Under the pieces are notes generated by a model. That model saw only the letters and a list, made by a program, of their open reading frames with translations, ran no database searches and was not told the DNA's origin. A program made the translations under genes and the position numbers. Positions 9,093 to 21,318 of a stretch of DNA of 64,000 nucleotides are shown one piece after another. Position 1 is the first letter of the stretch; each line of letters begins with the position of its first letter. The stretch comes from Megamerina dolium. Taxonomy: Eukaryota > Arthropoda > Insecta > Diptera > Megamerinidae. The stretch covers positions 57,843,855 through 57,907,854 of the forward strand of contig OY978525.1 in the NCBI GenBank assembly GCA_963854835.1, given 5' to 3'.

Positions 9093-9775
9093 TAATTACG
9101 AGGGCGGTCACAGAACTAGTACAAAGAAAACACAACAAATTTGGGAAAATTTTTTTTATTTCGTAACATAATCTCCTTTTAGCTCTATACACTTTTCCCA
9201 GCGATATTCTATAGTTTCGATACCCGGTTTATAGTATGAGCTGTCTAGCTCATTAAAATAGCCATCTACCGCAGACTCCACCTCTCCATTGTTTGCAAAT
9301 CTTCTACCACCAAGCCATTTTTTCAAATTTGTAAATAGAAAATAATCCAAAAGAGCTAAATCTGGCAAATAAGGTGTGTGCTAAAGAAATTTGAGCTTTA
9401 ACTCATTGATTTTGACCATCTCAATAGCGGATGTGTGAATTGGTCTTGATGAAACAACACTTTCTTTTTCGCCAAATGCGGCCTTTTTTCTTTAATTTCA
9501 TCACTTAAACGCTGCAACAAATTAGCGTTATACTCGCCGTTGATTTTCCTTTTTGAAGATAATCGATAAATATTATCCCACGTGCATCCAAAAAGACGCC
9601 ATAACCTTCTTTGGACACGATTCTTCCCTTTCAGTCCATTGTTTTGACTGCTCCTTTGTCTCACGTGTGAAGTGGTGGAACCATGTTTCATCCATGGTTA
9701 CGAATCGACGCAGAAACTCGGCTTTATTACTGTGAAACATCGCAAAATACTCTATAGAATCATCTTCACGATGTA
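9093..9775 (-). pseudogene. mariner transposase relic (C-terminal half)
   Basis: On the minus strand, fragments read EYFAMFHSNKAEFLRRF, then MDETWFHH (first catalytic Asp region), LLQRLSDEIKEKRPHL, VLFHQD (second Asp) and PDLALLDYFLF (third Asp region). They end with RWEKCIELKGDYV, a common mariner C-terminus. At least two frameshifts break it, one near 9400-9440. The N-terminal DNA-binding half is missing. The block ACGAGGGCGGT at about 9097 may be the remaining terminal repeat; I see no matching left-over at the other end. The element is dead. Confidence 0.8.
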
Positions 9776-10346
9776 CGTACCGCCCGTACGTAAGAGCAAA
9801 AATTTGTCAAAAGTTATGCCCGTAGCAGCGACGGAGAAATCGACTGTTCTTTCTTATATACATACATAACAATGGTGCCATGTAACACTGTGCGTGCATG
9901 CTTTTAATCACACTTACCATTTTCATGATCAAATTTCATAATATATATGTTAGAAACTAAAAAAAAAATTAATATACGTGAAGTATATTTTAATAAATAA
10001 CTAAACACGATGATAGTTTTGATTAATTAAATAAAAAAAAACTAAACTTTTTTAGTTAATTTTTTATTCATTTATAAAAGTCTAATCTGGTAACCCTGTA
10101 AACATATAGAGCGATCAGCTGACACGGGTTTACGTAAAAAATCAAATTGCTGTTGATTCTCTGTTGATAAGAAAATTTAGTGATGGTGAAAGGTGAGCCC
10201 ACTTGTCCCGCACCTTTTTGCACCAGCATCACCAACGAATCTGTAAAAGGCAATAATTCAAATATCAGTCATATTCAATTAATTCAAACAATTCAAAACA
10301 TCATTAAAACTAAAATAACATTCATTTACTTTTCGAGAGCAGGGCT
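9776..10346. other. No gene seen
   Basis: AT-rich. One short minus-strand frame near 10,068-10,253 sits behind an acceptor-like TGCCTTTTACAG, but nothing supports it as an exon. Confidence 0.35.
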
Positions 10347-10460
10347 ATTTTCACAGCAGCAAGTAGCAAGTTAGCAAGATAGAATAGAGTTAACTCATAG
10401 TTTTCAGTGCAAAACTGTTAGTTAACTCTGTTCTATGAGCTAACTTGCTACTGTGAAAAT
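10347..10460. repeat. 114-bp palindrome (MITE- or foldback-like)
   Basis: ATTTTCACAG...TAGCAAGTTAGC...AGAGTTAAC on the left is repeated in inverted orientation on the right, ending CTGTGAAAAT. The arms are about 45 nt with a few mismatches and a short loop. The structure would fold back on itself and resembles a small palindromic MITE. It has no coding capacity. Confidence 0.75.
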
Positions 10461-10933
10461 GACGCTAATGTTCTCCGATATTCTTTTGTTGTTGGCGTTC
10501 ATGTTCTATAATAAAACGCATTTTTGTTTTTTGTTTTTCTTGCGATAAAAAACGTAATTTAAATTCCTTTAAGCGATTAAACGAAGAGTTTTAGCAGAAA
10601 ACTACAATCAAAATAAGTTGACAGTTTTCTGAAGTATTGAAATGTCTGTAACAATAAGAAAATTAGCAATTAGAATTGCAATTGCCTCCTAATTCTACTA
10701 AAATTGATTATGAGAATTTTAGCGAAAGAGCTTAAGCGAAATAATGGCGGACATCTTGAACATTTACATCAAATTGTGGAACCAAATGCAGAATAAAAAA
10801 TTGCCTCATACAGAGATTATTTTTATCTGCGACGTTTTGAGGGGTGGCTCAAGGTCAAAGTTCAAATATGCTACCGAAATTACTAAATAATCCCATTTTT
10901 TTAATACGGAGTATCAAAAGAAAGGTAATTATG
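10461..10933. other. No gene seen
   Basis: AT-rich sequence with no recognisable feature. Confidence 0.4.
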
Positions 10934-11297
<364 letters not shown>

Positions 11298-11344
11298 GGA
11301 TATGATAATAAAATAACGGGTGTTTTTTTTTGAGTGAAGCACTT

Positions 11345-11423
11345 TATTAGTGTTTGAATATGATTTCGGGTTCCAACGTGGCGTGATCTGGATACCCAAT
11401 TTTTTGTTAGTTTTTGCTTGTTC
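11345..11423 (-). pseudogene. Tc1-type transposase C-terminal remnant
   Basis: The minus strand reads KNWVSR and then, after a one-base shift, [14 protein letters not shown] and a stop. This matches the conserved tail QNW(T)QR...EIIFKH of the family. It is cut off by the LINE's 3' tail at 11424. Confidence 0.7.
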
Positions 11424-11424
11424 A

Positions 11425-11462
<38 letters not shown>
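11424..11462 (-). repeat. (TTA)n, the TAA-type 3' tail of the LINE
   Basis: About twelve TTA units on the plus strand, lying directly at the 3' end of the minus-strand LINE. (TAA)n tails are known from the I clade. Confidence 0.85.
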
Positions 11463-11464
<2 letters not shown>

Positions 11465-11609
11465 CGTTTTCTACCACACCGATTTTTTTCATATGGTAGT
11501 TAAGTCCACAGTGCCCAGTGAGCAACCCTGTGTAGAGTTTTATGTCATTTCTGCTGAGGTTAAGGACAGCATCCACCCTAACATGTGTGGAATCAATAAG
11601 TTCCTTCGA

Positions 11610-13260
11610 CTACCGCATGCCCGTTTGAGCTCTCCAGTAGTCGAGAAGATCCCGTTTCTCCCTCTCACATATCAGGTTGTTTATGAAATTGTTTGTAACC
11701 CCGCAGAAGTGCTCTGGTCCAATGGAAGGAGTGCTTGCGCCTTCCTTTGCAAGGGAGTCGGCCATTTCGTTTCCGTCGTGTCCCTCGTGTCCCGGCACCC
11801 ACATTAGGGTGACAGGATTCTTTGCTGCCAGGGCGTTGAGAAGTTTGAAACATTCCCAAACCAGCTTTGATTGAAACGAAAATTTTGCCGCCTGGCTGTC
11901 CGACAGGATGCATATTTTGGTACCACGGGTGCCCCTGCGTATGCATTCTCTCGCACATACCTCTAAGGCATGGACCTCCGCCTGAAAATGGAAGCTGTTT
12001 TCCTCATTGCGATTGCTTTCCGCAATCTTGGTCCAACACTTCCAGCCCCCGCACAGCTATCTTCCATCTTAGACCCATTAGTGTACCATAATTGTGAGTA
12101 CCCTTTTAGGACCATATCGCTATTCCTCCTCGAACGGTCGTTGATGACCACTTCAAAATGTTTGGAGAAGACTAGTTTTCTATGCATCTTGTCGAAGACC
12201 ACAAGACATGGAGAGCCCCAAACGTGTCCAGGATCTTTGTATGTCCTGTGAGATTGCTATCTTTAAGGTTGGTTAGATTGGGCAGCTTTAGTGCCGCACT
12301 GGTTGCCGTCCTTCTAACCATGAGGTGTGGAGGGGTGAGTCCAGTAAGAATTCCTAAGGCTGCAGTGGGGCACGTGCGCATTCCTCCCGTGACACCCAAA
12401 CAGGCTATTCGATGGACCTTTGATTTACCTTCGGCCACCATGCCAAGGATTTCGAAGATAATTGTTCTGAGCATATTTTCGAACCCATGTTATGATCAGT
12501 CTATATATTCGTTTCCTGGCTATCCCTTCCTTAATTGATCTGAAAGTTGCGTTATCAAAATCCGCGGTAATGTCAACCGATGTACACAGAGCGATTTCTT
12601 TACTATCTAAAGCCTTTTCAATTTTGCTTGTTAGGCTATGTATAGCGGTTTCAGTGGATTTGCCTAATTGATAGGCATATTGTTCAATATAAAGAAGTGA
12701 GTCTTTAAGATAAACTTCTCTAATATATTGATCTGGGATTTTCTCCATTACTTTAAGCAGGAATGACGTTAGGCTAATGGGCCGAAAGGCTTTTGGCGTG
12801 TGATCCGCCCTCTTGCCTGCTTTCGGAATGAAAGCCACCCTAGCCTTCGTCCAATGACTAGGCACGAAACCCAATTCTAAACTCGTCCTAAATATATTTG
12901 TTAAAGCTGTTGCCAATACATTCGCGCCTTGTTGAAGAAGGCACGGCTGTATGTTGTCGACACCAGGCGATTTAAATGGACTAAAAGTGGAGATGGCCCA
13001 TTTAGTTTTGTTGACAGTGAAAATCTTACGGGCCAGTGAGAGTTCCCTTCGTGTAGCCACCAAGAACCGAGTGTCCTTGGTGTCTTCCCGGTCCTCATCA
13101 AACATGGCACAACCTGGAAAGCGAGTGTCCAGCAGTAGCTATCCAGTTTCCTCCAGACTTTTCGTAAAGTTTCCGTCAGTCTTCGTAAATGTAGAAAGGC
13201 CGTTCGAGTGATTTTTGGTGAGTGATTTATGGAGTCGTGTAGCCGCTGAGAGCGTTTCAA
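11610..13260 (-). pseudogene. LINE ORF2 remnant: reverse transcriptase and RNase H
   Basis: The RT N-terminal half is readable: SPGVDNIQPCLLQQ, AFRPISLTSFLLKVMEK and the palm motif A region ALCTSVDITADFDNA. After YAQNNYLRN the sequence jumps to the connection region (RIACLGVTGGMRTCPTAALG), so the segment with the catalytic YADD is missing. RNase H follows in broken frames: YTNGSKMEDS, then VPGHEGHDGNEMADSLAKEG. RNase H would remove the RNA template during reverse transcription in autonomous relatives. The deletion alone makes this copy dead; frameshifts near 11800, 11960 and 12450 add to that. Confidence 0.85.
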
Positions 13261-13623
13261 TCTCCTCGCAGTACTTTTTCCATGAGTCTCTCTTTGATTA
13301 ATAATTAAGGAATTGAGGATCCTTAATTATACGCCGTTAAAGCGCTTTTATATAAATCCCAATCCCCAGTGGTTTTGGCTCTGTTAAAGAGATGGCGGGC
13401 TTTTTTGCGTAAACAGTCTAGTTCCTTACTCCACCTTGGGACGTTCCTAGTACGTTTCTTGACAACAAGCTCGCAACTATTTTCAAAAGCATCTATTATA
13501 ATGTTTTCGAGTTTGTTAACCTCGAGATTTAATACCTCAGAGTTATGAATTTCCTCACTAAGGCATCCAATGTTTTGCTCTAGTGAAAATTGTAAAGCGA
13601 CCAGTTGGTATTCCTAACATTTC

Positions 13624-14442
13624 CTATCTTGAAGGATTCTTCAGTTCCCCCGTCAGATCAAAGCGAATATAGCGATGATCTGATAATGAGTCCCGATCTA
13701 ACACCCTCCAATTCGAAATATTATTAGAGATAAATGCACTCGTTAGAATGAGATCTAATACCTCCCCCCTTATTGCATTTACAACCGTTGGCTCATTGCC
13801 TCTATTTACTACTAAAATGTTATTTGCAGTAATGAAATCAAGAAGTGGCTCACCTCGTGAATTTATGTCGCTGCTTCCCCATACCGTGTAATATGCATTG
13901 GCGTCGCAGCACATCACCCACTGCAGGCTATGCGACTGGCAATATGCCGTCAGCCTTAGGAGTTCCTGTGATACAGCATCCTCCGCGTCACCAGGTAGGT
14001 AGAGGGAGCCAAGGACAATTGTCCTTCTTCCTTTAGTGCTATTCACTTCTGCCTGCACCGCCACCAGAGCACGATGTAGGAGCTCTGAAATTGGAAGAAA
14101 TTTAATATTTTTGTTTATGATAATCACCGCCCTAGGTCGGTCAGTAGTATTATCATAAATCAACTTTCCAGTGTTTGCCTTCAACCTATTTATGCGGCCG
14201 TTTAAGGCCCATGGCTCCTGGATTGCCACAAAGCCCAGACATCTTTGTTCCACCAGGGCGCTGAGCCTGTAGGAGGTTGCTACCGCCCGGTGGATATTGA
14301 TTTGGAGACATTGAAGCTGCCCCCGAAAATAACGTGGTTTTGGCAGAGTCTGGGACATTATTTCCCAGACCGGCCCTTCTAGACCTTGCCCCCCTTCTTG
14401 CTTCGCAAAGTTTCCGCAGCCTCCGGGTTTTTCTTCTCCCAT
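13624..14442 (-). pseudogene. LINE AP endonuclease domain
   Basis: A 272-codon open stretch. It has an AP-endonuclease-like fold signature: LQINIHR near the start, the catalytic Glu in VAIQEPWALNGRI, MCCDANAYYTVWGS and SLSDHRYIRFDL near the end. In R1/LOA relatives this domain nicks the target. It begins in an ORF1-overlap frame and stops before RT, so ORF2 is broken at about 13620. The intervening 13261-13623 on the minus strand still looks LINE-derived but is degraded. Confidence 0.85.
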
Positions 14443-14549
14443 TTCCTGAGCCGACCAGAGAGGGCAGAGGGTTTCGGGCCTCAGGCATTAGCGCTGCCTT
14501 TCTCTGACCTCACTGGTGGTACTCCGGATTTGGTACTCGTTTTCGGCTT

Positions 14550-16098
14550 CTATCCACTTGTTTGTGCACGCGCCACAGCAGATGTTGTTGGCCGTTCATC
14601 GTCAACAACAACGACTTTCGCATTGGTTCCCTTCTGCATTGGTCTGAGCGAGGCACTTTCAAAACCATAGAAGACTTTGTTGCCCAGCTTTTCGACCAAG
14701 TCAGAGGAAATGGGTTTCAAAGCAATCGCCAACTTGACAACGTCCCCCTTGTGGAGCCTGTGAAGCACCCGCCACTCTCCGACACACATGCCCGAATACT
14801 GAGACTCTACTTGCCCCAGAGTACGATCATTTGGCCAAGAAACCGAGCCGGAGAAGTAGCCGATGAAGACCCTGGCCTTTGGCACATCTGCTTCGTCCAC
14901 AACCTTCAATTCGGCCCCCTCCCATGGCTCTAGGGCAGGGATCATCTCCTTCATCCAAGCTACAGTCTAGTCGTCCAGACAGTTGACAGTAAGCCATCCG
15001 GGCTTGTAACTGTATCCAGCAAAATGAGGCCACACCGGCCCCCACGGGTTTCGTATATTCTGTCGAGAATACACTTTTTTACCTTGCAGATCTCCTCAGT
15101 GGTCCAAATGCCCTATGGGAAGTTGCTTGGTAGAATCCCCATCCTTTTAGAGCGAACGCCGGAGAAGTAGCCGATGAAGACCCTGGCCTTTGGCACATCT
15201 GCTTCGTCCACAACCTTCAATTCGGCCCCCTCCCATGGCTCTAGGGCAGGGATCATCTCCTTCATCCAAGCTACAGTCTAGTCGTCCAGACAGTTGACAG
15301 TAAGCCATCCGGGCTTGTAACTGTATCCAGCAAAATGAGGCCACACCGGCCCCCACGGGTTTCGTATATTCTGTCGAGAATACACTTTTTTACCTTGCAG
15401 ATCTCCTCAGTGGTCCAAATGCCCTATGGGAAGTTGCTTGGTAGAATCCCCATCCTTTTAGAGCGAACGCCCTCTGCAAGAGTAGGCTTTAAGCGAATAG
15501 CCTCCGAGGAGACGCTCCGTTCAGCCTGTCCTAAAGAAGCCATCGCCACCTCCTTACTGGGACCTTGGTCCCCCGTGTGAGGTCTCCACCTCCACTCCGC
15601 AGCAAACCGGCAGAACGAATGCGGATACAGTCGAGTGTTTGTTAACATCGCCCTGTAGCGCAATGCGCTTTGCCGGCCCGGGCCCGATGTCGGTGTGGAG
15701 CTATTAGATCGGTGGCTTTTCGGTGTTGTCTGCACGTCACCAGGCTCATCGGCAGGCTTAGCCGCCAAGGTCCGAGCTATTTCTAGCGGGATGCCCTTGG
15801 CGAGTAATTTTATTAGCCTTTTGCGCCCAGCGCCGGACAGCTGCGACCGATAATTCTGAGTCTTTGATGACTCAGGATTTAGGAGATTTCTCTCCTCCTC
15901 CGAGGTGATAGACATGCCCACCGACTCTTGGCTAAATGGAAAACCTATTCCCTCTGACCTGACCGAGGGAGGATTTGTTACTCCCTCCGACAGGTCCATT
16001 TGCTCATTTGCTAAGGGACCGATTGCCCCCTCGACCAATGATACTTCTTGCACATTTACTGGTGTGCAGACCGGGTTTGTGTTTTCAATTGAGTCCAT
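14550..16098 (-). pseudogene. LINE ORF1 remnant (DUF4780-like)
   Basis: ORF1 starts at 16098 (MDSIENTNPVCT) with an acidic, Ser/Thr/Pro-rich N-terminus and a basic GAGRKRLIKLLAKG segment. The C-terminal part (14550-14954) reads AELKVVDEADVPKARVF, GEWRVLHRLHKGD and LVEKLGNKVFYGFE, which fits the DUF4780 domain found in ORF1 of insect LOA-type LINEs. The two parts are separated by an exact 311-bp tandem duplication (14848-15470), which shifts the frame. ORF1 proteins usually package LINE RNA; that role is inferred from the family. Confidence 0.75.
14848..15470. repeat. Perfect 2 x 311-bp tandem duplication inside ORF1
   Basis: The sequence from CCGGAGAAGTAGCC at 14848 to GAGCGAACGC recurs with a 311-bp offset starting at 15159. 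I see no differences between units. The junction shows a 3-nt GCC microhomology. Since 311 is not a multiple of three, the frame is broken. Confidence 0.92.
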
Positions 16099-16320
16099 CC
16101 AAATTGAAACGTATTTATATGAAGGCTATTTAGTCACACATGGGCGCCCCCATGTGAAGGCTCATTTAAACCGTAGGTTCGCCAGACCTGGTACGGAGTT
16201 CGCTGTTAAGCTTGACCCTACCCCGTCAAGCAAGCTCACTGGCTCATGTGACCCGATCCTGCCCACAGTATGCACCTACACCACGACAAGGTGACTACCT
16301 AGTGTAGAGAAGTACCCATT

Positions 16321-16408
16321 GAGCCAAAAATCTTTGAATTTGAGAACCACGAGTTTCGTAATAAAATTTCAATATTTGCGAGCGTTGTTGCGGTGTCAAT
16401 CTTTCCAT
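16321..16408 (-). pseudogene. Tc1-type transposase N-terminal remnant
   Basis: From the ATG at 16408 the minus strand encodes MERLTPQQRSQILKFYYE and about 10 further residues before LINE sequence begins. This is the helix-turn-helix start of the transposase whose C-terminal tail lies at 11345-11423. Confidence 0.75.
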
Positions 16409-16580
16409 GGTGAAATTGCACACCTTACTAAGTACAAATGGCTTCTGGGTTGCCAGATTTGATAGCTGCTACATCATTTTATCTCTACCGGAAACTGCTT
16501 CAATCTAAAAAACACCCGTTATATTCTATATTAAAAATATATAAATAAATAATATCCTGCTATTAAAAACCATACAATTT

Positions 16581-16582
<2 letters not shown>

Positions 16583-16675
<93 letters not shown>

Positions 16676-16676
16676 C

Positions 16677-16727
<51 letters not shown>

Positions 16728-16728
16728 A

Positions 16729-16763
<35 letters not shown>

Positions 16764-16778
16764 AATACATATATATAT
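16583..16778. repeat. (AT)n array
   Basis: About 195 bp of AT dinucleotides with AC/AA interruptions. It ends exactly at the solo LTR and begins about 60 bp from the Tc1-type terminus. Confidence 0.97.
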
Positions 16779-17786
<1,008 letters not shown>

Positions 17787-19047
17787 GTATAAGAAATCCA
17801 TTATTTTTCCAAGAGATGGCTTTAGTAATCTGTATCTCGCGTTGTATAAGTGCGCTCGGGTTACGCTAGATAGCATAAGAAAGATAGGATTTCGTACTAA
17901 ATACACTTTTCAGGCAGTTTTGTGATTGCTTAATTAAGTATTTTTTGAGCACGCGTCAATGATGGATACCAGTAACGAGAAAATACGCCATATTTTACAG
18001 TTTTTCTTCGATAAAGGCGAAAAAACAAGCCAGACGGCTAAATATGTGAATAGTGTTTATGGTCCTGATACTGTAACAGCCAATCACGTGCAATTTTGGT
18101 TTCGTCGATTCCATTCCGGTAATTTTGATGTCGAAGATGCACCACGCTCTGGAAGGCCAATTGTACAAGTAGAAAATATCGATGAAATAATGGAAATCGT
18201 CGAGTCAGACAATCATGTAAGTACTGTTTCTATTGCTCAGGAGCTGAACCGTTTGGAACCATTTAAATAAGGCTGGATACAAAAAGAAGCTCGATGTATG
18301 GGTGCCACATGTGTTAACGCAAAAAAACCTCATGGACCGAATTTCCATCTTCGAATCGCTGCTGAATCGCAACAAAATCGACCCATCTCTGAAGCGGATG
18401 GTTACTGATGATGAAAAGTGGTTCACTTACGACAACGTCAAGCGAAACCGGTCGTGGTCGAATCACAGTGAGCCAACGCAAACGGTGGCCAAGCCAGGAT
18501 TGACGGTCAGGAAGGTTTTGCTATATGTGTTTGGTGGGATTGGTAGGGAATCTTCTACTATGAGCTGCTCCCCTACGGCCAAACTCTTAATTCAGACCTG
18601 TACTGTCCACAATTGGGCCGTCTGAAGGAAGCAATCGCCCAGAAGTGGCCAGCTTCGGCCAATAGGAGAGGAATTGTGTTCCATCAGGACTACGCCAGGC
18701 CACACACATCGATAGTAGCTCGCCAGAAGCTCCGGGAGCTAGCTTGGGAGGTTCTTATACATCCACCTTATAGTCCGGACCTGGCACCAAGTGATACTAC
18801 CTGTTCCTGTCTATGGCGAATGATTTTGTTGGTGAAAAATTCGCCTCAAGAGAAGCTTGTGAAAATCGACTGTCCCAGTTTTTTGCCAATAGGGACGAGG
18901 GTTTCTATCAGAGTGGCATTGTGAAGTTACCTTCAAAATGGCAACAAGTTATCGAACAAAAATGTGCATATTTGAATTAAATCGAATCATTCTAACTATG
19001 CTAAACACATCCTTCAATTTTATCCAAAAATAATGGATTTCTTTTAC
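17787..19047 (+). mobile_element. mariner element, mellifera-like, copy 1 (dead)
   Basis: Terminal repeats GTATAAGAAATCCATTATTT (left) and the inverse AATGGATTTCTTTTAC (right, followed by TA) bracket a plus-strand transposase. The same family recurs at 50086-51215. Subfamily is inferred from the protein (FFFDKGEKTSQTA, YDNVKRNRSWS). The right TA is clear; the left target is blurred. Confidence 0.85.
17959..18925 (+). pseudogene. mariner transposase, frameshifted
   Basis: Three successive frames give one protein: an N-terminal paired HTH region from MDTSNEKIRHILQFFFDKG (17962), including WFRRFHSGNFDVEDAPRSGR; the middle part VTDDEKWFTYDNVKRNRS with the first Asp; then FHQDYARPH (second Asp) and YSPDLAPSD (third Asp) at DD34D spacing. 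Frames break near 18,245-18,300 (part of the SIAQELxIxxxTVxxHL helix is lost), near 18,540 and near 18,600. The conserved PSDY(H)LF becomes PSDTTCS, another frame slip. All three catalytic Asp codons survive, but the gene cannot make one protein. Confidence 0.88.
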
Positions 19048-19439
19048 TAGACCTTATATGGTTTTGTTAAATACAGTCCACTCGATCGGTAACTTCAGTT
19101 GAAATGCGTTCTTAAGGCATTTCCCCTATTATAAGTACGTATTTCCAATGACATGTTAATGCTAAAAAACTCACCATTGGTAGGGAGAACAAAGCGAATA
19201 AGTACTTCATAAAAGTGCTTCAAAATGCATCAGGAAGCGCTTGCTTTCAATGTAATAGTAGGTGTTCATAGCAACACTTTTAATTTGGAAAGCCTGTATC
19301 CAAGAAGCAAATTGTTCAATAAAATGAAAAATCTTTATTTATTCTTCTAAATCTATCCATTTCCTAATAGATAAAGGTATAATAATGAAGGTAGAGGAAT
19401 TGTAAAAGATTTATCTTGACTGCGTGTTATAATATCAGA
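19048..19439. other. No gene seen (possibly the 3' part of a mariner relic)
   Basis: AT-rich. It may be the decayed continuation of the minus-strand mariner fragment at 19440-19560. Confidence 0.3.
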
Positions 19440-19560
19440 AAATATTTCCTTATAGTTTACAGTTTTGCGAAGTGATCCCGAATAACCAATGAACTGTGCG
19501 ACGGCGCACTATCACGAAGCAACGACCAAGATATGTTTTCCTATAATTCTGGCCAATTGT
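19440..19560 (-). pseudogene. Small mariner transposase fragment
   Basis: The minus strand reads DSAPSHSSLVIRDHFAKL and then a stop. This fits the second catalytic Asp block (HDNAPSHxSLVIRxFLA) of mariner transposases. Flanking frames are too decayed to extend it. Confidence 0.5.
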
Positions 19561-19683
19561 TACAAATTGCTTCACGCAAACATTGCATTCAAATAAAATT
19601 AACTCTGTTTTATTTGATGGGTATACACAATTAGGTATAGATTTTTATGGAGAATTAAGCGGCGATGTCTATCCCTACTCTGC

Positions 19684-20054
<371 letters not shown>

Positions 20055-20109
20055 CTCGGTTAGAGGTTGTGCGTTGGGTTTGGGACCCGCCACATAAAAA
20101 ACCACCCCA

Positions 20110-21318
20110 ATGAAAAAAACTAAAATGCCTCGGATAAGGACTACCGCTTTTGTTGATGACCCCCGCAAACGAAAAAAGGACAATGATTTACGGATATGCA
20201 CCTGGAATGTCCGGTCCCTTTATAGGGAGGGTGCCTCTATCCAGCTGGTTGATGTCCTCGAAAAATACAGAGCTGACATCACCGCTCTCCAGGAAATGCG
20301 ATGGACAGGACAGGGCTGCTCCAAAAGAGCGTCCTGTGACATCTACTACAGTTGCCATGCTGAAAGGCACGAATTAGGATGTGGATTTTTGGTCAGCAAG
20401 AGACTACGACATCTTGTCTCACAGTTCACGCCTGTGAACGAACGGCTGGCCACAATCCGCATCAAGGCAAAATTTTTCAACATCAGCCTTATATGTGCCC
20501 ACGCTCCGACGGATGAGAAGGACAATGTGACCAAGGAGAGCTTCTTTCAGCGCCTCGAAGAAGCTTATGACCGCTGCCCCCGCCACGATATCAAAATCGT
20601 GCTTGGCGACTTTAATGCCAGGGTGGGCAAGGAAGGTACCTTTGGTCCAACTGTCGGAAAATTCAGCCTCCACCAGAACACCTCCGATAACGGAATGAGG
20701 CTGATCGACTTCGCCGCAGCACGAAACATGGTAATTGGTGGTACCAGATTCCAGCATCTCGACATCCACAAAGCGACATGTCTGTCTCCAGATCATCGTA
20801 CAAGAAACCAAATTGATCATGTGGTGATTGACGGAAGGCATGCTTCCAGTGTGATGGACGTGAAATCGATCCGTGGTGCCAACATCGACTCGGATCACTA
20901 CCTTGTTGCAGCTAAGGAGCGCACACGCTTATGTGTCGCAAATAACAAGAGAAGTCCCACACAGAGAAAGCTCGACGTCAGTAAGCTGCGATCACCAGAG
21001 ACAGCAGATGCATTTTCCACTCGACTATCGGATCTGCTTATGCAGAACACTCCCCAACTTGATGATACATGCGCACGGTGGACACATATATCCCACTCCA
21101 TGACTACTGCTGCCGAGGTGGTAATCGGTTACTACCGGCCTCTGAGGAATGAGTGGTATGATCAGGAGTGTCACAACGCTACCGCAGAGAAAGAAGAACC
21201 CTGCGTGCAGGCGCAACGCGAGCTGTTAAGGAGCGGTATAGAGAGAAAAGGAGTGCAGAGAGACGTCTTTTCAGGCGCAAGAAGAGGGAGTTGGAAAGAC
21301 GTGAGTGTGAGGAGATAG
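20110..21318 (+). pseudogene. RTE endonuclease domain
   Basis: A 402-codon frame starting [14 protein letters not shown]. It carries the AP endonuclease motifs: [10 protein letters not shown] at the start, the catalytic Glu in ALQEMRWTGQG, ICAHAPT, VLGDFNARVG, RNQIDHVV and IDSDHYLV. After NEWYDQEC (about 21165) the frame drifts to non-conserved residues while the proper continuation is in the overlapping frame from 21168, so a one-base change around 21165-21185 ends the true coding frame. The endonuclease itself looks intact. Confidence 0.9.

Larger units (their letters stand above)
11424..16320 (-). mobile_element. LOA/I-group non-LTR retrotransposon, decayed, nested in the Tc1-type element
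   Basis: On the minus strand the order is ORF1 (14550-16098), AP-type endonuclease (13624-14442), reverse transcriptase (12425-13260), RNase H (11610-12202) and a (TAA)n-type 3' tail at 11424-11462. Presence of RNase H and the QINIHR...AIQEPW style endonuclease place it in the R1/LOA/I group, most like LOA; the TAA tail is I-factor-like. The 5' boundary is approximate. Stops and frameshifts occur throughout, the RT active-site block is deleted, and ORF1 carries a 311-bp tandem duplication. I could not see a target-site duplication. Confidence 0.85.
11316..16519 (-). mobile_element. Tc1/mariner-type element split by a LINE
   Basis: Terminal inverted repeats ACGGGTGTTTTTTT (from 11316) and AAAAAACACCCGT (to 16519) are flanked by TA at 11314-11315 and 16520-16521. 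Minus-strand coding remnants lie just inside both ends. At the right is a transposase start MERLTPQQRSQILKFYYE (ATG at 16408). At the left is a C-terminus ending EIIFKH plus stop (about 11352). Both match the ends of a widespread insect Tc1/mariner transposase family that starts MERLT(P/N)(E/Q)QR and ends EIIFKH. The middle of the transposase is absent or replaced by the nested LINE. The related relic at 26140-26691 has the same two protein ends. Confidence 0.85.

Noticed and set aside
10068..10253. Minus-strand exon candidate behind TGCCTTTTACAG
   Set aside because: The acceptor looks good, but no frame resembles a known protein and no downstream donor or polyA signal fits.
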